Below, piece by piece: positions 33,990 to 45,509 of a stretch of 64,000 bases of DNA; positions within the stretch are counted from its first letter, which is position 1; each line of letters opens with the position of its first letter. A model generated the notes under the pieces. That model did no database searches, was not told where the DNA came from, and saw only the letters and a program-made list of their open reading frames with translations. Source of the stretch: Theropithecus gelada (Eukaryota; Chordata; Mammalia; Primates; Cercopithecidae); contig NW_020257756.1 of assembly GCF_003255815.1 (NCBI RefSeq), positions 1,028,210-1,092,209 on the forward strand, given 5' to 3'. A program made the translations under genes and the position numbers.

Positions 33990-36120
33990 AAAAAGAAGAT
34001 AAACCAAGGGTAGGACCTGTTTGGGAAACCCTGGGACACATGAAGAGAACCATTTGGCCTGATACCTCTGAATGTTTTGAACTGAAAGACTTCTGAACTT
34101 TCTGACCCTGCAGAAATGGCCAGCCTCTCCCTAATACGAACCAGTACTCCCTCCATTCTGGAAGATGATGCAGAGGTCTCTCTTCCACAAGGCTTTAGGT
34201 ACCTCTTTCTGTATCTGCCCTTCCTTCTCCTCCTGGGCACTAGGCCACTGGACCTATAAGTAGGATTAAGTCACAGCATGACCCAGCTAGGAACTTACTG
34301 GACTTTATAACAAAGGAAAAGAGATATTTCCCAAAGGAGCTGTGAGACCTAGCCAATATGTACTGGCAGAAGCTGGAGAAGTGGCATTTGAGGGTGGCTG
34401 CCCTGCTGAGAGTTATGGAGATAGTCAGTGGAACACGTCATCTCAAGGGGCAAAATATGAGGGGAGTCAACAAAGGCACTACTCAGTGTGTACCAGTAGA
34501 AGACATCAAAGGAGACCAAGCACTGTTATTCTTTGCCAAATTTTTGGACTTGCAGTTTTCAGACCCAACACCCATTGATTGAAGAGTCACTTGGTACCCA
34601 GGAGGAAAGACTGCCAAACCCGGGTGAGTTTATATGCTAATAGTTTCCCCAGTCCTTCCCCTGAAACATCTGTGGACATTTACTCAGATACTGTGCACTA
34701 GGGAAAGGGGAATGACTGTGCATTTCAGAGACCATTAAATACTGGGTCTGAGCTGACACTTACATCTGGAGACCTGAAGTGTCATCATAACCATTAGGAT
34801 GAAGTCCAGATAATAAGTGGAATCCTGGCTATGTTCTGATTTATAGGGGGTTCACTAGGTCCATAGATCCACAGGTCCCGATGGTGATTACTCCTCCAGT
34901 CTGAAGGTACAACTGGGATTGAAACACATGGCAGTTGGTACAACTTCACATTGGGTCCTTGGCCTGTGGGGTGAGATTTGTCATAGTGGGGAAGATGGAG
35001 GTCTCCAAATCTCACACTCAGTCTGGAAGTCTTATCACATTATGGAGGTAGTGATATTGTGGGAAGATGGCAGAGATTAGTGCCACCCCTAAGGATCTAA
35101 CGAATCCGGGTTCCGGGGGTAGTGTTTCCCATCTTATTTCCATTTAATTCACCAGTTTGTATGCTGAAGAAACTGGACAAATCCTAGAAGATGACTATAG
35201 ACTACCACAAACTCAACCAAATAGTAATTCTCAACACAATCTTTGTGGCAGAAGTGGTATCTTTGCTAGAACAGTTTAATATGGCCTCAGACACATGATC
35301 TGCAGCCACCAATGTACCAAATGTGTTCTTTTCTATCCCCCAAAGGAAAGAAGATTAGAGATGGTTAATAATCACATGGATTGGACCCAAAAAGTTACAT
35401 TTACAATTATGCTTCACCTCAAGACTGTATTAATTTTCTCATCTTCTGTGACAGTCATACTCCAAAGAAATAGGGATCATGTGGTCATCTTTGATCATCA
35501 CATTGATCCATTACATTGATGGTTATATGTAGATTGGATTAGATGAGCAAGAAGTGGCTGACACGATGGAGGTCTTGTTAAATAAGATATACACACTCCA
35601 GAGGAGGGGAGACAAACCCCATAAAAAAACGTCAGAAACCTGACAGAAACCTATGAGTTAAGGGATTTTAGTGAAGAGTTCTGCTGGGACATCTCATCCT
35701 GATAAAAATCAAAGTACTGTATCTTACAGCTATTACCATGAAAAAGAGAGCAAAATAGCTGCAAGACTTCTTCGGGTTCTGAGGCAGCATGTTCCACAAC
35801 TAAAAACACTGCTTTGGCTCTTCTACTGAATTATGGGACAGTGTGTGAGTTCTACGAATTGGGTCTAGAGTGGGAAAGGGCTTATAGCTCATTCAGGTTG
35901 GGATCCAAGCAGCCCTGCCACTTGGACCATGTGATCTGACAGGTCCTATGGTGCTGGAAGTATCAATGGTGGGGAAAATGCCATGTGGAATTTGTGACAA
36001 GAGTTAGGCAAAGAATCACACTGCAGGCCCTGGACGTTCTGAAACAAGGCCATGCCATATGCAGAGAATTATATGTTTTTCGAAACAACACCTGGTGTAC
36101 TATTCTGCTGAAAGTCATTT
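33990..36120 (+). mobile_element. Decayed ERVL-type retroviral pol region
   Basis: The order of fragments follows an ERVL-like internal region: CAGTCCTTCCCCTGAAACAT then TGTGGACATTTACTCAGATA (34650-34690), GAATCCTGGCTATGTTCTG, a reverse-transcriptase zone near 35150-35530 (GACTACCACAAACTCAACC, GGTATCTTTGCTAGAACAG, CCATTACATTGATGGTTATA at the position of the YxDD-type motif), then connection and RNase H-like sequence to about 36100. Stops and frameshifts are everywhere and the longest frames are 123 residues or less. It is a dead fossil. Neither flanking LTR is recognised. Left border is uncertain. Confidence 0.6.
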
Positions 36121-37019
36121 TATTTCACTACTCAAAATTAGTTCACATACCAATGTTTCTTTTTAATATGAAAGTCAGCATAAAATAAGGACATAAAAAA
36201 ATCCCTGATAAGGGTACTAAAGCAGAAGTAACACAAATCATGCTGAAATGCCAGAGTTGGTGCCCCTTTGACATTATAAGTCACGGTCAGTAGAGGATGC
36301 TGTTGCCTTTTATAAAGCTTTTCCAAAGAGCCTTCAATGACTGTAACCTCTAATAAGGGCAGGAAGGAAAAATGAAAGTGAGTAGCAGGGATGGTGACTT
36401 CCTGCTGAGCAAAATAGCAAGGACTGAAATAGCTCTCAGAAGACAAAGGAAATTGTAAGCAGATGGAGGCTTTGGTGTCATAACTGCCCTGAGAGCAATC
36501 TCTAAGGTGATTTTAAAGATGAAGAAACTAGATAATTGAGGTGCTTTTACACTGCTATCTCCTCCAGCATGTGATATAGTCATCATAAAAGTTGACTATT
36601 GCTGGATTTTTTGAAGCTTAATCTTCATTAAAAAAATTGCCCTAACATAGGATATTGGTCAGGATAACTTTAGATTTACTCCATTATTTTTTGATGTTTT
36701 GGAAAGGTCAGGTGTGTGTACTGAGGTTTGCAACATTTTTCCTATTGGCCCAGATTGTAGGTTTCTTTCATTTGTGCATAGAGATGTGTCTCGGAATATG
36801 TTCACAAATCATGATAGAAGTCATCAACACAGACATTTGAACAGGGCTGGGGCCTTTAAGAGGGTAGAAGTAGATAATATGAGCCAAGAATGAACACCAG
36901 TTCTACCCTTCTCTGCCTGAATTCAAACAAATTGTTCCAGTACTCCGAATTTCTTTGTCAGTTTCTTGATTCTTTGTTTGTAAATTATTCACAGCAGTGG
37001 CTTGGCTATCAGTATGTGT
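36121..37019. other. No gene or classifiable repeat seen
   Basis: AT-rich, unclassified. Short frames on both strands overlap one another without domain content. Confidence 0.45.
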
Positions 37020-37200
37020 TAACTATTATTCACCAATTGTTTCCATTGTCTCATTCCACTTTCACAACAAGGTTATGATGTGGGTGGATAAAGTATGTTT
37101 GTCATCACTTTAAAGAGGAAAAAGAGGATGTTAGGAGAGCTTGAATTGTATGCTGCATTCTTACACCTGACAAATAAGAGTGGGATTCCAATGCAGCTTT
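37020..37200 (-). mobile_element. MIR fragment
   Basis: CCATTGTCTCATTCCACTTTC, then CAAGGTTATGATGTGGG, then TTTAAAGAGGAAAAAGAGGA and GGGATTCCAATGCAG read as a diverged antisense MIR. Confidence 0.55.
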
Positions 37201-37259
37201 GTCAGAAGTCAAAACCCATGCTCTGTTTTGTAGATGACACCAGTGTTTCCGGTGTAATC

Positions 37260-37505
37260 ATTCACTGGCATGAGGATTACCTGTGCTTCCTGGTGAAAGG
37301 CACCTGCCAAGTCCGTGGGCATGCCCTCAGGCCCAAGGTTCTGCATTTCAAACCTGCTCTCAGGTGGCCAGCAGCTCAGCAGCATTTCCTGGGAGCTTAT
37401 TAGAAATAAGAATCTTGGCCCCAGATCCACTGAATCAGAAGCTACATTTTAACAAGATCCCTAGATGATTTATTTGTTTGTTAAAGCTTAGAAAGCATTG
37501 ATCTA
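37260..37505 (+). mobile_element. MER5-type hAT fossil
   Basis: GAGGATTACCTGTGCTTCCT opens the match. TTCCTGGGAGCTTATTAGAA, CCACTGAATCAGAAGCTAC and TTTTAACAAGATCCCTAG are the MER5A body. An insertion-like stretch lies between the two halves. The sequence following (37510-37580, AGGTAGGCAAATTTTGTGT) may be a MER20-like piece. Confidence 0.7.
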
Positions 37506-37974
37506 GACCAAGAGGTAGGCAAATTTTGTGTAAATCACCAGATAGTAAATATGTTAAGTTTTGCAATCTCTAGTGATTCTTTTGCATGTTAGTCTTAGAA
37601 GTGCAGGTTTGACTCATACTTTCCTCCTTCAGGAGAGTACAGTGGTTCTCTGATGAATTAAGGTCTCACTAGGGACATGCAAGTTCTTCTTATCTTTGGA
37701 CAGACTCATCAACTTTAGGTTCTAAATGTCTACTTGATAACAAGATATCTTCTAGTGGAAAAGCACCTAAGTCTGTGAGAACTGAAATTACAACTGAGCA
37801 AAAGTTTTTGTCTCCATGTAAGTCTTAACCATCATTTTCTGGTGATTCTTTGTAAACTCTTAAGTACAGCACAAATATACAGCACAAATACACTAAAACA
37901 AGAATCTTAATGTCAGTGTTGATAGGAACACTGTGGGGTTCTTGATGGAATGCAGATGAGCTGCATCACAAGGG

Positions 37975-38090
37975 ACTCTGCTTGAAAGTTCTGGGTAAGG
38001 CCCAGGAATCTTCCTTGTAAGCCTATCTCACAGGTGATTCTGAAGCAGGTAGGTGGTCCAGGGATACCTTGGAAAACCGTAGCCCTAGCC
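37975..38090 (+). mobile_element. MER5-type hAT fragment
   Basis: GGTAAGGCCCAGGAATCTTC, then CACAGGTGATTCTGAAGCAG, then GGTGGTCCAGGGATACC correspond to the 3' half of MER5A. Confidence 0.6.
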
Positions 38091-38286
38091 ACTGTACCTG
38101 AAACTAGATTTGGTACCTGTGATAGAAGATCATGAATGAATTCTCAAGAAGAAATGACAGTGAGATTTCAAATGATTTTTTTTCTCTTAAATTTGGTGAC
38201 TGAATCCGAAGTCCTCAAGTTTACAAAATGGCTGGATGTATCCACTAGAGGTCATGATTGAGTCTATATCAAGACCAGATTACTGT

Positions 38287-38765
38287 TAGGGTTCTCACAT
38301 ATTTTGGTCTCAGAATCACTTTAAACTCTTAAAAATAATGAAGACAGCAAAGAGCTTTTGTTTAGGTAGGTTATATATTTTTATTTAGTTGAGGAATAAA
38401 AACTGAGAACCTCTAAAAATATGAATTTATTTTCAAATACCTATAATACACCATTACATGTTAATATAGATAATATATTTTTATGAAAAATAAACATTTT
38501 TCAAAACAAAAACATGATTATTGAGAAAAATGGCATGTGTTTATGCTTTTATAAATCTCTTTAATGTCTTGCTTAAGAGAAGACACCTGGATTGTTACAT
38601 TACTTCACACATCTTGGAAAACTACACTGCAAACTCTGGGGCAGTGAGAGTGACAACTGCTATTACTGTCGTAGTATTAGGAAAACAGTTTTGACCTCAT
38701 AAAACCCCTCATGAGACTCATTGGAGGACCCCAGGATTCCTAAGACCGTACTTTGGAAACCACTG
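38287..38765 (+). mobile_element. Non-autonomous hAT fossil, about 480 bp
   Basis: Ends are inverted relatives: TAGGGTTCTCACATATTTTG at the left and CTTTGGAAACCACTG at the right. Internal marks are CAAAGAGCTTTTGTTTAGG, CATTACATGTTAATATAGA, TTTATGAAAAATAAACATTT and GAGACTCATTGGAGGACCC. Length and termini suit a hAT internal-deletion derivative; the name is not asserted. Confidence 0.65.
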
Positions 38766-40253
38766 CTTAGAATAAAGATAAAACCAGCATTTCACAACCT
38801 GTGGAATAAAAGTCTACACTTTTTATTCTGGCATTTCAGACTTTCTCAATCTGCCATGAACCATCTTTTCTAACGTTTATCTCCTGTTTCTTTACTACTT
38901 GAAATTGGTAGTTATACCAGTTGGTATTAATCTTCTTCTTATTTTCCTATTTTTGGGTCTCTTCTCTTGTGTTTTTGTTTCTCTGCTCATTTTAGTTTTT
39001 CTCATTGACTCACTCTCTGTTAAGTCTTCTGTATTACCATTGTATCAGATACATGGTTTTTAATTATAAAGTTTTAGTTTGAACTCTCTGTGTTCAGAAT
39101 AAGTTACCTTTTCAGAATATTTTTCTTACTTTGAGCCCACTGCCCTTGTAGTGAATGACATCCTTAAATAGTAATGTCTACGATGTTCATTTCAGTATGA
39201 ATTCTGTTTCCCTTTGCTAATTTGAAAGTTCTCTGAGGATGCCTTTCTATACTAGTCACACTTTGCACAGGGTTTTTTTTTTTCTTTCTGAACAGATAGC
39301 CAGTATTATTTTAAAGAATAAATGACAGAAACATTGATTTTTTTTACGTAAAAATGCTGCTACTGATGTATGTTAAATGAGATTTTCCAAAAGAATAGTC
39401 AAACCCTTTACATAATTTCTTTAAAATGTCAGAATGTCAAAAATCAAAGAGAATGACTCTTAAGATATGAAGGAGTTTATCATACTAATATAGAATCAAA
39501 GCCGAATATATTACTTAAAGTGCTACTTAATTCTCAGGATCACCTTCATTGTATGGCAAATGGAGATGAGCTAAAAAGTGGAACTAAATTAAACTGTGAT
39601 TTAGAAGAAATTTGGGAATTTTTTCATAAGTCTTTTATATACAAACGGTAATTTTAGGTGAATATTTCATAACCTACAAAGTGTCATTTGGAAATAGGTT
39701 CACACAGACAAGCTGTATAGTTTATAATGATTTTCTTTTTATTCAAACTATATAAATAACATGGTTTGTACCTAATGTTATGTTTATGTATTTTTCATGT
39801 TGATACATATTTCTCCAAAAAGTCATGCAAAGAGTTAATCTGTTTTCTACCACCATTTATTAGGCTGTCCATCTGAAAAGCACCAGTTCTAAACAGATTT
39901 GAAACAGCAAAATATTCCCTTAGTGTTTAACAGACAACAAGAATGAATTTCTCGTTTTCCATAATGTTTTCATCCCTCCCTTGCTGTATCCAGTTTAAGA
40001 TTTTCAATTGTAAACTTTCAAATTTGAATTTTCTGTGTTCAGAATATTTTTACTACAACATTTGAATGACTTGAGAGATTTTCCCATGGTTAAACTAGAG
40101 GAAAAGAACAGGATTTATACCAAACTGTTCATTCAATCCAGCCAAACTTCCTAAAGAGGGTCCACATTGTAATTTTCTATTTCAGTGAAGAAAACTTTGA
40201 CATTCAACAGATCAGGATTTAAAGCTCAGCTTTAAACCTTTGGCAAGTTAGTA
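38766..40253. other. No gene or classifiable repeat seen
   Basis: AT-rich, unclassified sequence. Confidence 0.45.
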
Positions 40254-40557
40254 CAATCAGCCCTTCACATCCATGGATTCAACCAACGGCAGATCAAAAA
40301 TATTTTTTAAAAAAATTGCATCTGTATTAAGCATGTACAGACTTTTCTTGTCATTATTCCCTAACCAATACAGTGTAACAACTATTCACACAGCATTTAC
40401 ATTGTATTAGACATTGTAAGGAATCTAGAGGTGATTTCAAGTATATGGGAGGTTGCAAATACTACACAATTTTATGTCAAGGACTTGAGTATCTGTTGAT
40501 TTTAGCATTCATAGGAGGTCCTGGAATGAATCTCCCATGGATACCGAAGGATGACTG
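40254..40557 (+). mobile_element. MER2 (Tigger/pogo-type DNA transposon)
   Basis: 304 bp from CAATCAGCCCTTCACATCC to GATACCGAAGGATGACTG. The ends are inverted repeats and the body includes ATGGATTCAACCAACGGC and GGTCCTGGAATGAATCTCCC. TA dinucleotides flank both ends (40252-40253 and 40558-40559), the target duplication of Tc1/mariner-type elements. Confidence 0.9.
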
Positions 40558-40609
40558 TATACATTTTTAAGACTATGCGTCCTCTTTAATTAATTTATTA
40601 TTATTATTT

Positions 40610-40908
40610 ATTTATTTGTTTATTTTTGAGATGGAGTCTCACTCTGTTGCCCAGGCTGCAGTGCAGTGGCATGATCTCGGCTCCTGCAAACTCTGTCTCC
40701 CGGGTTCAAGCAATTCTCCTGCCTCAGCCTCCAGAGTAGCTGGGATTACAGACGTGTGCCACCACTCCTGGCTAATTTTTGTATTTTTAGTAGAGACGGG
40801 GTTTTACCATATTGGCCAGGCTGGTCTCAAACTCCTGATCTCAAGTGATCCACCTGCCTTGGACTCCCAAAGTTCTCGGATTACAGGCATGAGCCATCCC
40901 ACCCAGCC
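40610..40908 (-). mobile_element. Alu element, antisense
   Basis: TTATTT-rich head, TTGAGATGGAGTCTCACTCT, both monomers, end at CCATCCCACCCAGCC. The 124-residue frame at 40616-40990 is an artefact of this and the adjoining monomer. Confidence 0.94.
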
Positions 40909-40923
40909 CTATTATCATTATTA

Positions 40924-41074
40924 TTTTGAGAGAGGGCTTCACTTTGTCACCCAGGTTGGAGTGCAGTGGCACCATTACAACTCACCATAGCCTAGACCTC
41001 CTGGGCTCAAGTGATCCACCCACTTCAGTCTCCAGAAGTGCTGGGATTACAGGCATGAAGCACTGCTCCAGGCC
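40924..41074 (-). mobile_element. Free left Alu monomer (FLAM-like), antisense
   Basis: TTTTGAGAGAGGGCTTCACT, then GCAGTGGCACCATTACAACT, then CCAGAAGTGCTGGGATTAC and an end at CTGCTCCAGGCC. About 150 bp with no second monomer, directly behind a full Alu. Confidence 0.82.
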
Positions 41075-41159
41075 TCCTCATTAATTTAAAACAAATAAAC
41101 AAAAAGGATAGTAGTATTTACCTTGCAAAATTTTGGTCCCTTACTCAAATAATTATAAA

Positions 41160-41610
41160 TTGTAGGGTACTTTATATGTGTTATCTTTTTTCTTTTTTCT
41201 TTTTTTTTTTTTGTAGATCATACTAAACTGGCAGCAATGCTACTGGGCTATATGTGTTATCTTATTTAATCCCTACAACAAACATACGTGATAACTACTG
41301 TTTTTTTTTTTTGGTCTTCATATAAGAATGCTATTTTTTAAACATTTTTTTCTGTTTTACTGCATGTGGCTTATATAAAATTGAGTGCACAGATCTTAAG
41401 TGTTTAGTTACATGGGTATTGACAAATGTATATAACCAGTAACTGATACTGCAATCAAAGTTAGTGGTATACAGGCTAATGGTATACCTTGAGCAATTAC
41501 AATCAGCCTGCTCAAGGCTGTATAGCTAATTGTTGAGCTGGAGATCAGACCCTAGGCGGTCTGGTTTTAGGAGTTACACTCTTACTCCTCTGTTACACTC
41601 CTCCTCTGGG
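41160..41610 (-). mobile_element. MIR split by two insertions
   Basis: The left part (41160-41187 plus 41249-41300: TGTGTTATCTTATTTAATCC, CCTACAACAAACATACGTG) and the right part (41505-41610: GCTCAAGGCTGTATAGCTAA, GCGGTCTGGTTTTAGGAG) together form one antisense MIR. A 61-nt retro-insert splits the left part. A 200-bp stretch (about 41301-41505, L1M-tail-like: TATTGACAAATGTATATAAC) splits it again. Confidence 0.65.
41173..41263 (-). mobile_element. Short retroposed insert with 15-bp target-site duplication
   Basis: TATATGTGTTATCTT is repeated perfectly at 41173-41187 and 41249-41263. Between the copies are a T-rich tract (41188-41212) and 36 unique bases. On the minus strand this is a 36-nt body with a long A-rich tail, the shape of a LINE-1-mobilised, 5'-truncated RNA copy. 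The body begins GCCCAGTAGCATTGCTGCC; I do not recognise the parent RNA. Confidence 0.8.
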
Positions 41611-42879
41611 GCTTTTTAATCTGTTCCTGGAGTTCAGAGACAGGGAACATTTGGTTTAAAATTATGCAAATCACTATATTTATGATATTTATTTGCACTT
41701 TATTTATTTACATCACTTACACTTATTAGCTTGTACATTTTTAAACCAGGTTTATTGAATTAAGTAGTTATTTTATTAAGCGTAGATACAACCCAAATAG
41801 CTTATAACAGATTATCCAATGACAAGAAAGAATCTTTCTTTTATAATCTCTTTCAACTATGTTATTAATCATTTCAGGCTTGAGACTCTTATGCTCGTTT
41901 TCTCCACACTCGGAATCCACATCGGTTGATGATAGACAGTGAAAAGTGCTCGTTGGAACTGTGTGACTCACAGCATTTTGCAGAACATGACAGTTGATAC
42001 TTTGCAGGCAACAGAGTTTAGCTGATGCACAAATAAATGTTTCTCTGCTTCACTTATAAAGTTTCTCATTGATGCTCTTTGGTTCCAAATGGGCCTTAAC
42101 AGATCATTTTATCCAGTTTTATCATTTATTTATTTTTACTTTAAAACTAAGAATCTTCACTTTGAACAGTTTTGTTTAGGGTGGGACTGTTTCTGGGAAG
42201 GATTTGTAGAAATGTAAAGTATTCCACTACATGAGTAATAAATATGACCTCATAAACTGAGAGCTGAAGATAACAACATAATGGCACTTTGTATTTGAAG
42301 TATGTTATTCTTCTGAGGTGCTGAAAGCACTTTGTGGACAAATACTGAATATTTAAACTTTAAGATGAATTATAAACTAAGACAATATGCTGCTTGGAGC
42401 AATATTTTGTACTTGCTCCAAATCATCTCTATACAAAGGCTTTGAAGGTGAAAAAGCTAAAACAGACAGCCAACCAAGAGGTTTACTTTGCTCCAAGCAT
42501 TTATTAGAGGCAATATGAATATCTCCTACTTCTAGTATGGCAGAAATACGCTGAGAAACAAAGCAGAAAAGGGAGAGAATAGGTTCCCACATCAGAAAAT
42601 TACTATGTACAATTAGACAGATTATGTGGTTCATTGTTTTGTTCCTTCACAAATATTCTTCTTTGCTGCCCAAAATAGTTTAATAGGTGTATGTTTTACC
42701 AGATCGTACAAATAGGTCTCTGACTTCAAAGTTTTATGCTTTAGTAGTGGAGATAGACAAGTCAAGGTAGGACAGAATTTTTAGTAAGTGCCAAAAGACA
42801 AGTAAAAACTACATACCACAAAGACTTAGAGTCAGGCAAAGTCATGAGATCCTGTTGAAGCATAAACGAAGATGTAGGC
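41611..42879. other. No gene or classifiable repeat seen
   Basis: AT-rich and unclassified. Short minus-strand frames at 41768, 42147 and 42377 have no domain support. Confidence 0.45.
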
Positions 42880-43290
42880 ACCATTTAAACAGTGACTTGA
42901 ATCATGGGTAGGATTCTGTAAGCAGATATTTAGGGGTAAATGAATAAATACTTGTCAATTTGTCAAGTAGAGAGAACAACACGAACAAAGGACAAATAAT
43001 GGCAATGTATGGGATATGTTAAGGGAGCACTAAGTAGTCTTGTTTGGATGAAGTGTAAGCAATATGAATCGCAAAACAAGAGATAACGTGGGACAAAAAT
43101 TTGACATTAAATTGGAAACAAAATTTCACATTATACTTTGTCAGAAAGCCATGGAAATGTTTTAGCTGGAGACCAACATCACTGGAGCTGCACTTACCAA
43201 TGATTAGTTTACAGAACTGTCTAGAGCATTGGTTGTACAGGACAGAAACTAGAGATGGGGAAATTAGATGTCACTGTAGTTATCCTAGGA
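42880..43290 (-). mobile_element. LINE-2 fragment, antisense
   Basis: CAGTGACTTGAATCATGGGT, then GTAGAGAGAACAACACGAAC and AAAGGACAAATAATGGC follow the complement of the L2 3' region, and GTGGGACAAAAATTTGAC plus CAGGACAGAAACTAGAGATG continue it. It is heavily diverged. Confidence 0.5.
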
Positions 43291-43555
43291 AGGTAATCCA
43301 ATGACTAACCAAAGTGGTGGCTGTGAATAAGAAAAGATGGAACCAAATTCAGGCAACTTGGCAGAAACAGTCCATGAGACTTGGCAACTGAATGGATGCA
43401 GAGGGAGACAAATGAAATGAGAAAGATTAATAGATAAGTGGGGTTTCCACTTCAAGGAGGATGTAGGAGGTCACAGCAAACCAGCACTTCTACTGTGACC
43501 TAGAAAAGCTAAATTAAAAAAAAAATCAAGCCTATTTTTAAAAGACATCACAAAG

Positions 43556-43740
43556 CCTACCAACCAAAAACAAAAATAAACAAACAAACAAAAAAGCACA
43601 GGACCAAATGGATTCACAGCTGAATTCTACCAGACGTATCAAGAAGAGCTGGTACCATTCCTGGTGAAACTGTTCAAAGAAATTGAAGATGAGCTACTCC
43701 TCCTCAACTCATTCATCTATATAAGCAAGGATTACCAGGA
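43556..43740 (+). mobile_element. LINE-1 ORF2 fragment, duplicate of 45527 onwards
   Basis: AAAGCCTACCAACCAAAAAC, an A-rich spacer, then CAGGACCAAATGGATTCAC, GAAGAGCTGGTACCATTCCT and CTCCTCCTCAACTCATTC. This is the same L1 ORF2 region that starts the larger L1 below. It is cut off abruptly on both sides. Confidence 0.85.
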
Positions 43741-44689
43741 TAACTAAAATCCCAAAGAGGAAGAAACTTTCTGAGGTGAGCTAATGATCTCCATGTGTTT
43801 TTCCTTATTCTAATTCTTTCCTTATTCTTTTTTCCTTATTCTCTGTCAGGCGAAGGAGAGATCAGTCATGCTTGGACTGGTATAGGGGTGTGCTGTGACA
43901 CCTTAGAAAACTGATATGATTCAAATTCACTGGGGGTTTCCCCACAGCATATTTGCTGAATTCTGCTTTGTGCAGAACTTCGCTGATATGATTTTTGCCA
44001 TTCCATTATTTTCATTTATTCATCATGAGAGTTTTAGCATGTTTCACCTAAAAAAAATGTGGATTTTAAAAAATGTAATCTTCCAGTCTGTGTCTTTTAA
44101 GAGGGGAGATCATCTTGGCTACTTCTAGTTTTTCAAGTATATATTTTTTATGCCCTTTTTATATTACTACATATTTGACTTTTATATTTTTAAAAAATTT
44201 CCCCTTGCTAATTTAGAAGTTAGTTCTGCTATCCCTTTCTATGAGTAGTTAAACTTCATCATGTTGGTTACAATGGTGTGATGGTGTTTTTGAAAAAGAG
44301 GATGTAAAATGTGAAGGATGTCACCAACGAGGAGTGAGGATGCCACCAGACGTGAGATGCTCCTTCGGCCATTTTCATGAAGGGCTTTATATCTACATCT
44401 CCCTCACCTTGGCTGTTTTGAAGACCAGCCCACTCACCAGAAGCAACTGATATAAATAATTCCCACACATTCCAGAGTGTTTACTGAGGTATTCAACAAA
44501 ACAAAGATAGATTTCCTAAAAGCCCACAGCACTCCTCAGCAGACTCAGGTTTCAGGTTGTCTGAAGTATGCTCTTGCTACACAGTCCAGAACCCCAAATT
44601 TAATCTGTCTCATCTCAGCAAGCCTTATCTTTTTCCATTTTTCCCTTTTCAATTTTCTTCTTTGGTTGGTTGTTTTCATAATATTTATC
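43741..44689. other. No gene or classifiable repeat seen
   Basis: A TTCCTTATTC motif occurs three times at 43801-43841. The remainder is AT-rich and unclassified. Confidence 0.45.
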
Positions 44690-45509
44690 ACTTCTTGATT
44701 TGGTGGCAAGGTGTCCAATTAGATGCAATGGAACAGCTCTCACCAAGGGACTGAGATGACTGACTCGCTTTTGACAGATCTTTAGAGGGAAGGCACTGAG
44801 AGTGGATGAAGGGAAGACAGAGAAGCTGGGCTGAAGGGGGAGAAAGCTAGGAACCCTGCATGGGCTACAATGCACTGAGACTTATTCCTGGTCCCCAGTG
44901 GCTCCTGGGAAACAGGTGAGTTGAACTAGCAAAGAGTAACCCGCTCTCAACATGGGTCTCTAGAACCCATGTAGAAGCAGACCCCTTGACCACCATGGGC
45001 ACTCGAATTGGCATGGAGAGCTGCTTAGAGAAGTAATAGAGGCAGCACACCAGCTGATGTGGAGCCCAGAGGGTTTGGTGTGGGAGTGTCTATAGCAGAA
45101 CACAGCCAGGGACAGCCATCTCCCTAGTCTCTACTTGTTCCCATAGGAGATGTTAGCTCTAAGGGAACTTTCAGACCTGAACTCTGCACGGCAATGTTGC
45201 CCATCAGATGAAGCTGATCTGACTTTAGCACCCTTTGGTCTGATGGCTTCTCCCAGGTCCCAGAATGGCCACACCTGCTGGCAGGCAGTCTTGCGTGCCG
45301 AGGGGGCCAGCACCATAGCTTCTGCACTGGCAGACTGTTCCTGATAAGCAGAGAGCTCCAGCATGGCAACTCCTACAGCCACACAACAGCCTCCATACCC
45401 CCTCCCCATATGGCAGCTTCCCCAGGGCCACTGACAACTCCCACACATTGCTTTGCTGGTGCTTGTCTGTGTGGGAGGGTTTTGCTTTCCTTGCCTCTCC
45501 AGTGCCTGG
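44690..45509 (+). mobile_element. Probable LINE-1 5' UTR-derived segment
   Basis: This block is GC-richer than its surroundings. It includes GGAACAGCTCTCACCAAGGG, GGGAAACAGGTGAGTTGAAC, GAGGGTTTGGTGTGGGAGTG and a 3' part ending GGGAGGGTTTTGCTTTCC. It reads like an older primate L1 5' UTR and abuts ORF2 sequence at about 45510, so ORF1 and the start of ORF2 would be deleted. The 174-residue minus-strand frame at 45131-45655 has no domain and crosses the junction. Assignment rests on resemblance only. Confidence 0.5.

Noticed and set aside
33869..34240. 123-residue minus-strand frame with basic start
   Set aside because: It is opposite the ERVL-like fossil on the plus strand and has no domain.
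40616..40990. 124-residue open frame
   Set aside because: It lies across an antisense Alu and an Alu monomer and has the typical Alu-derived residues.
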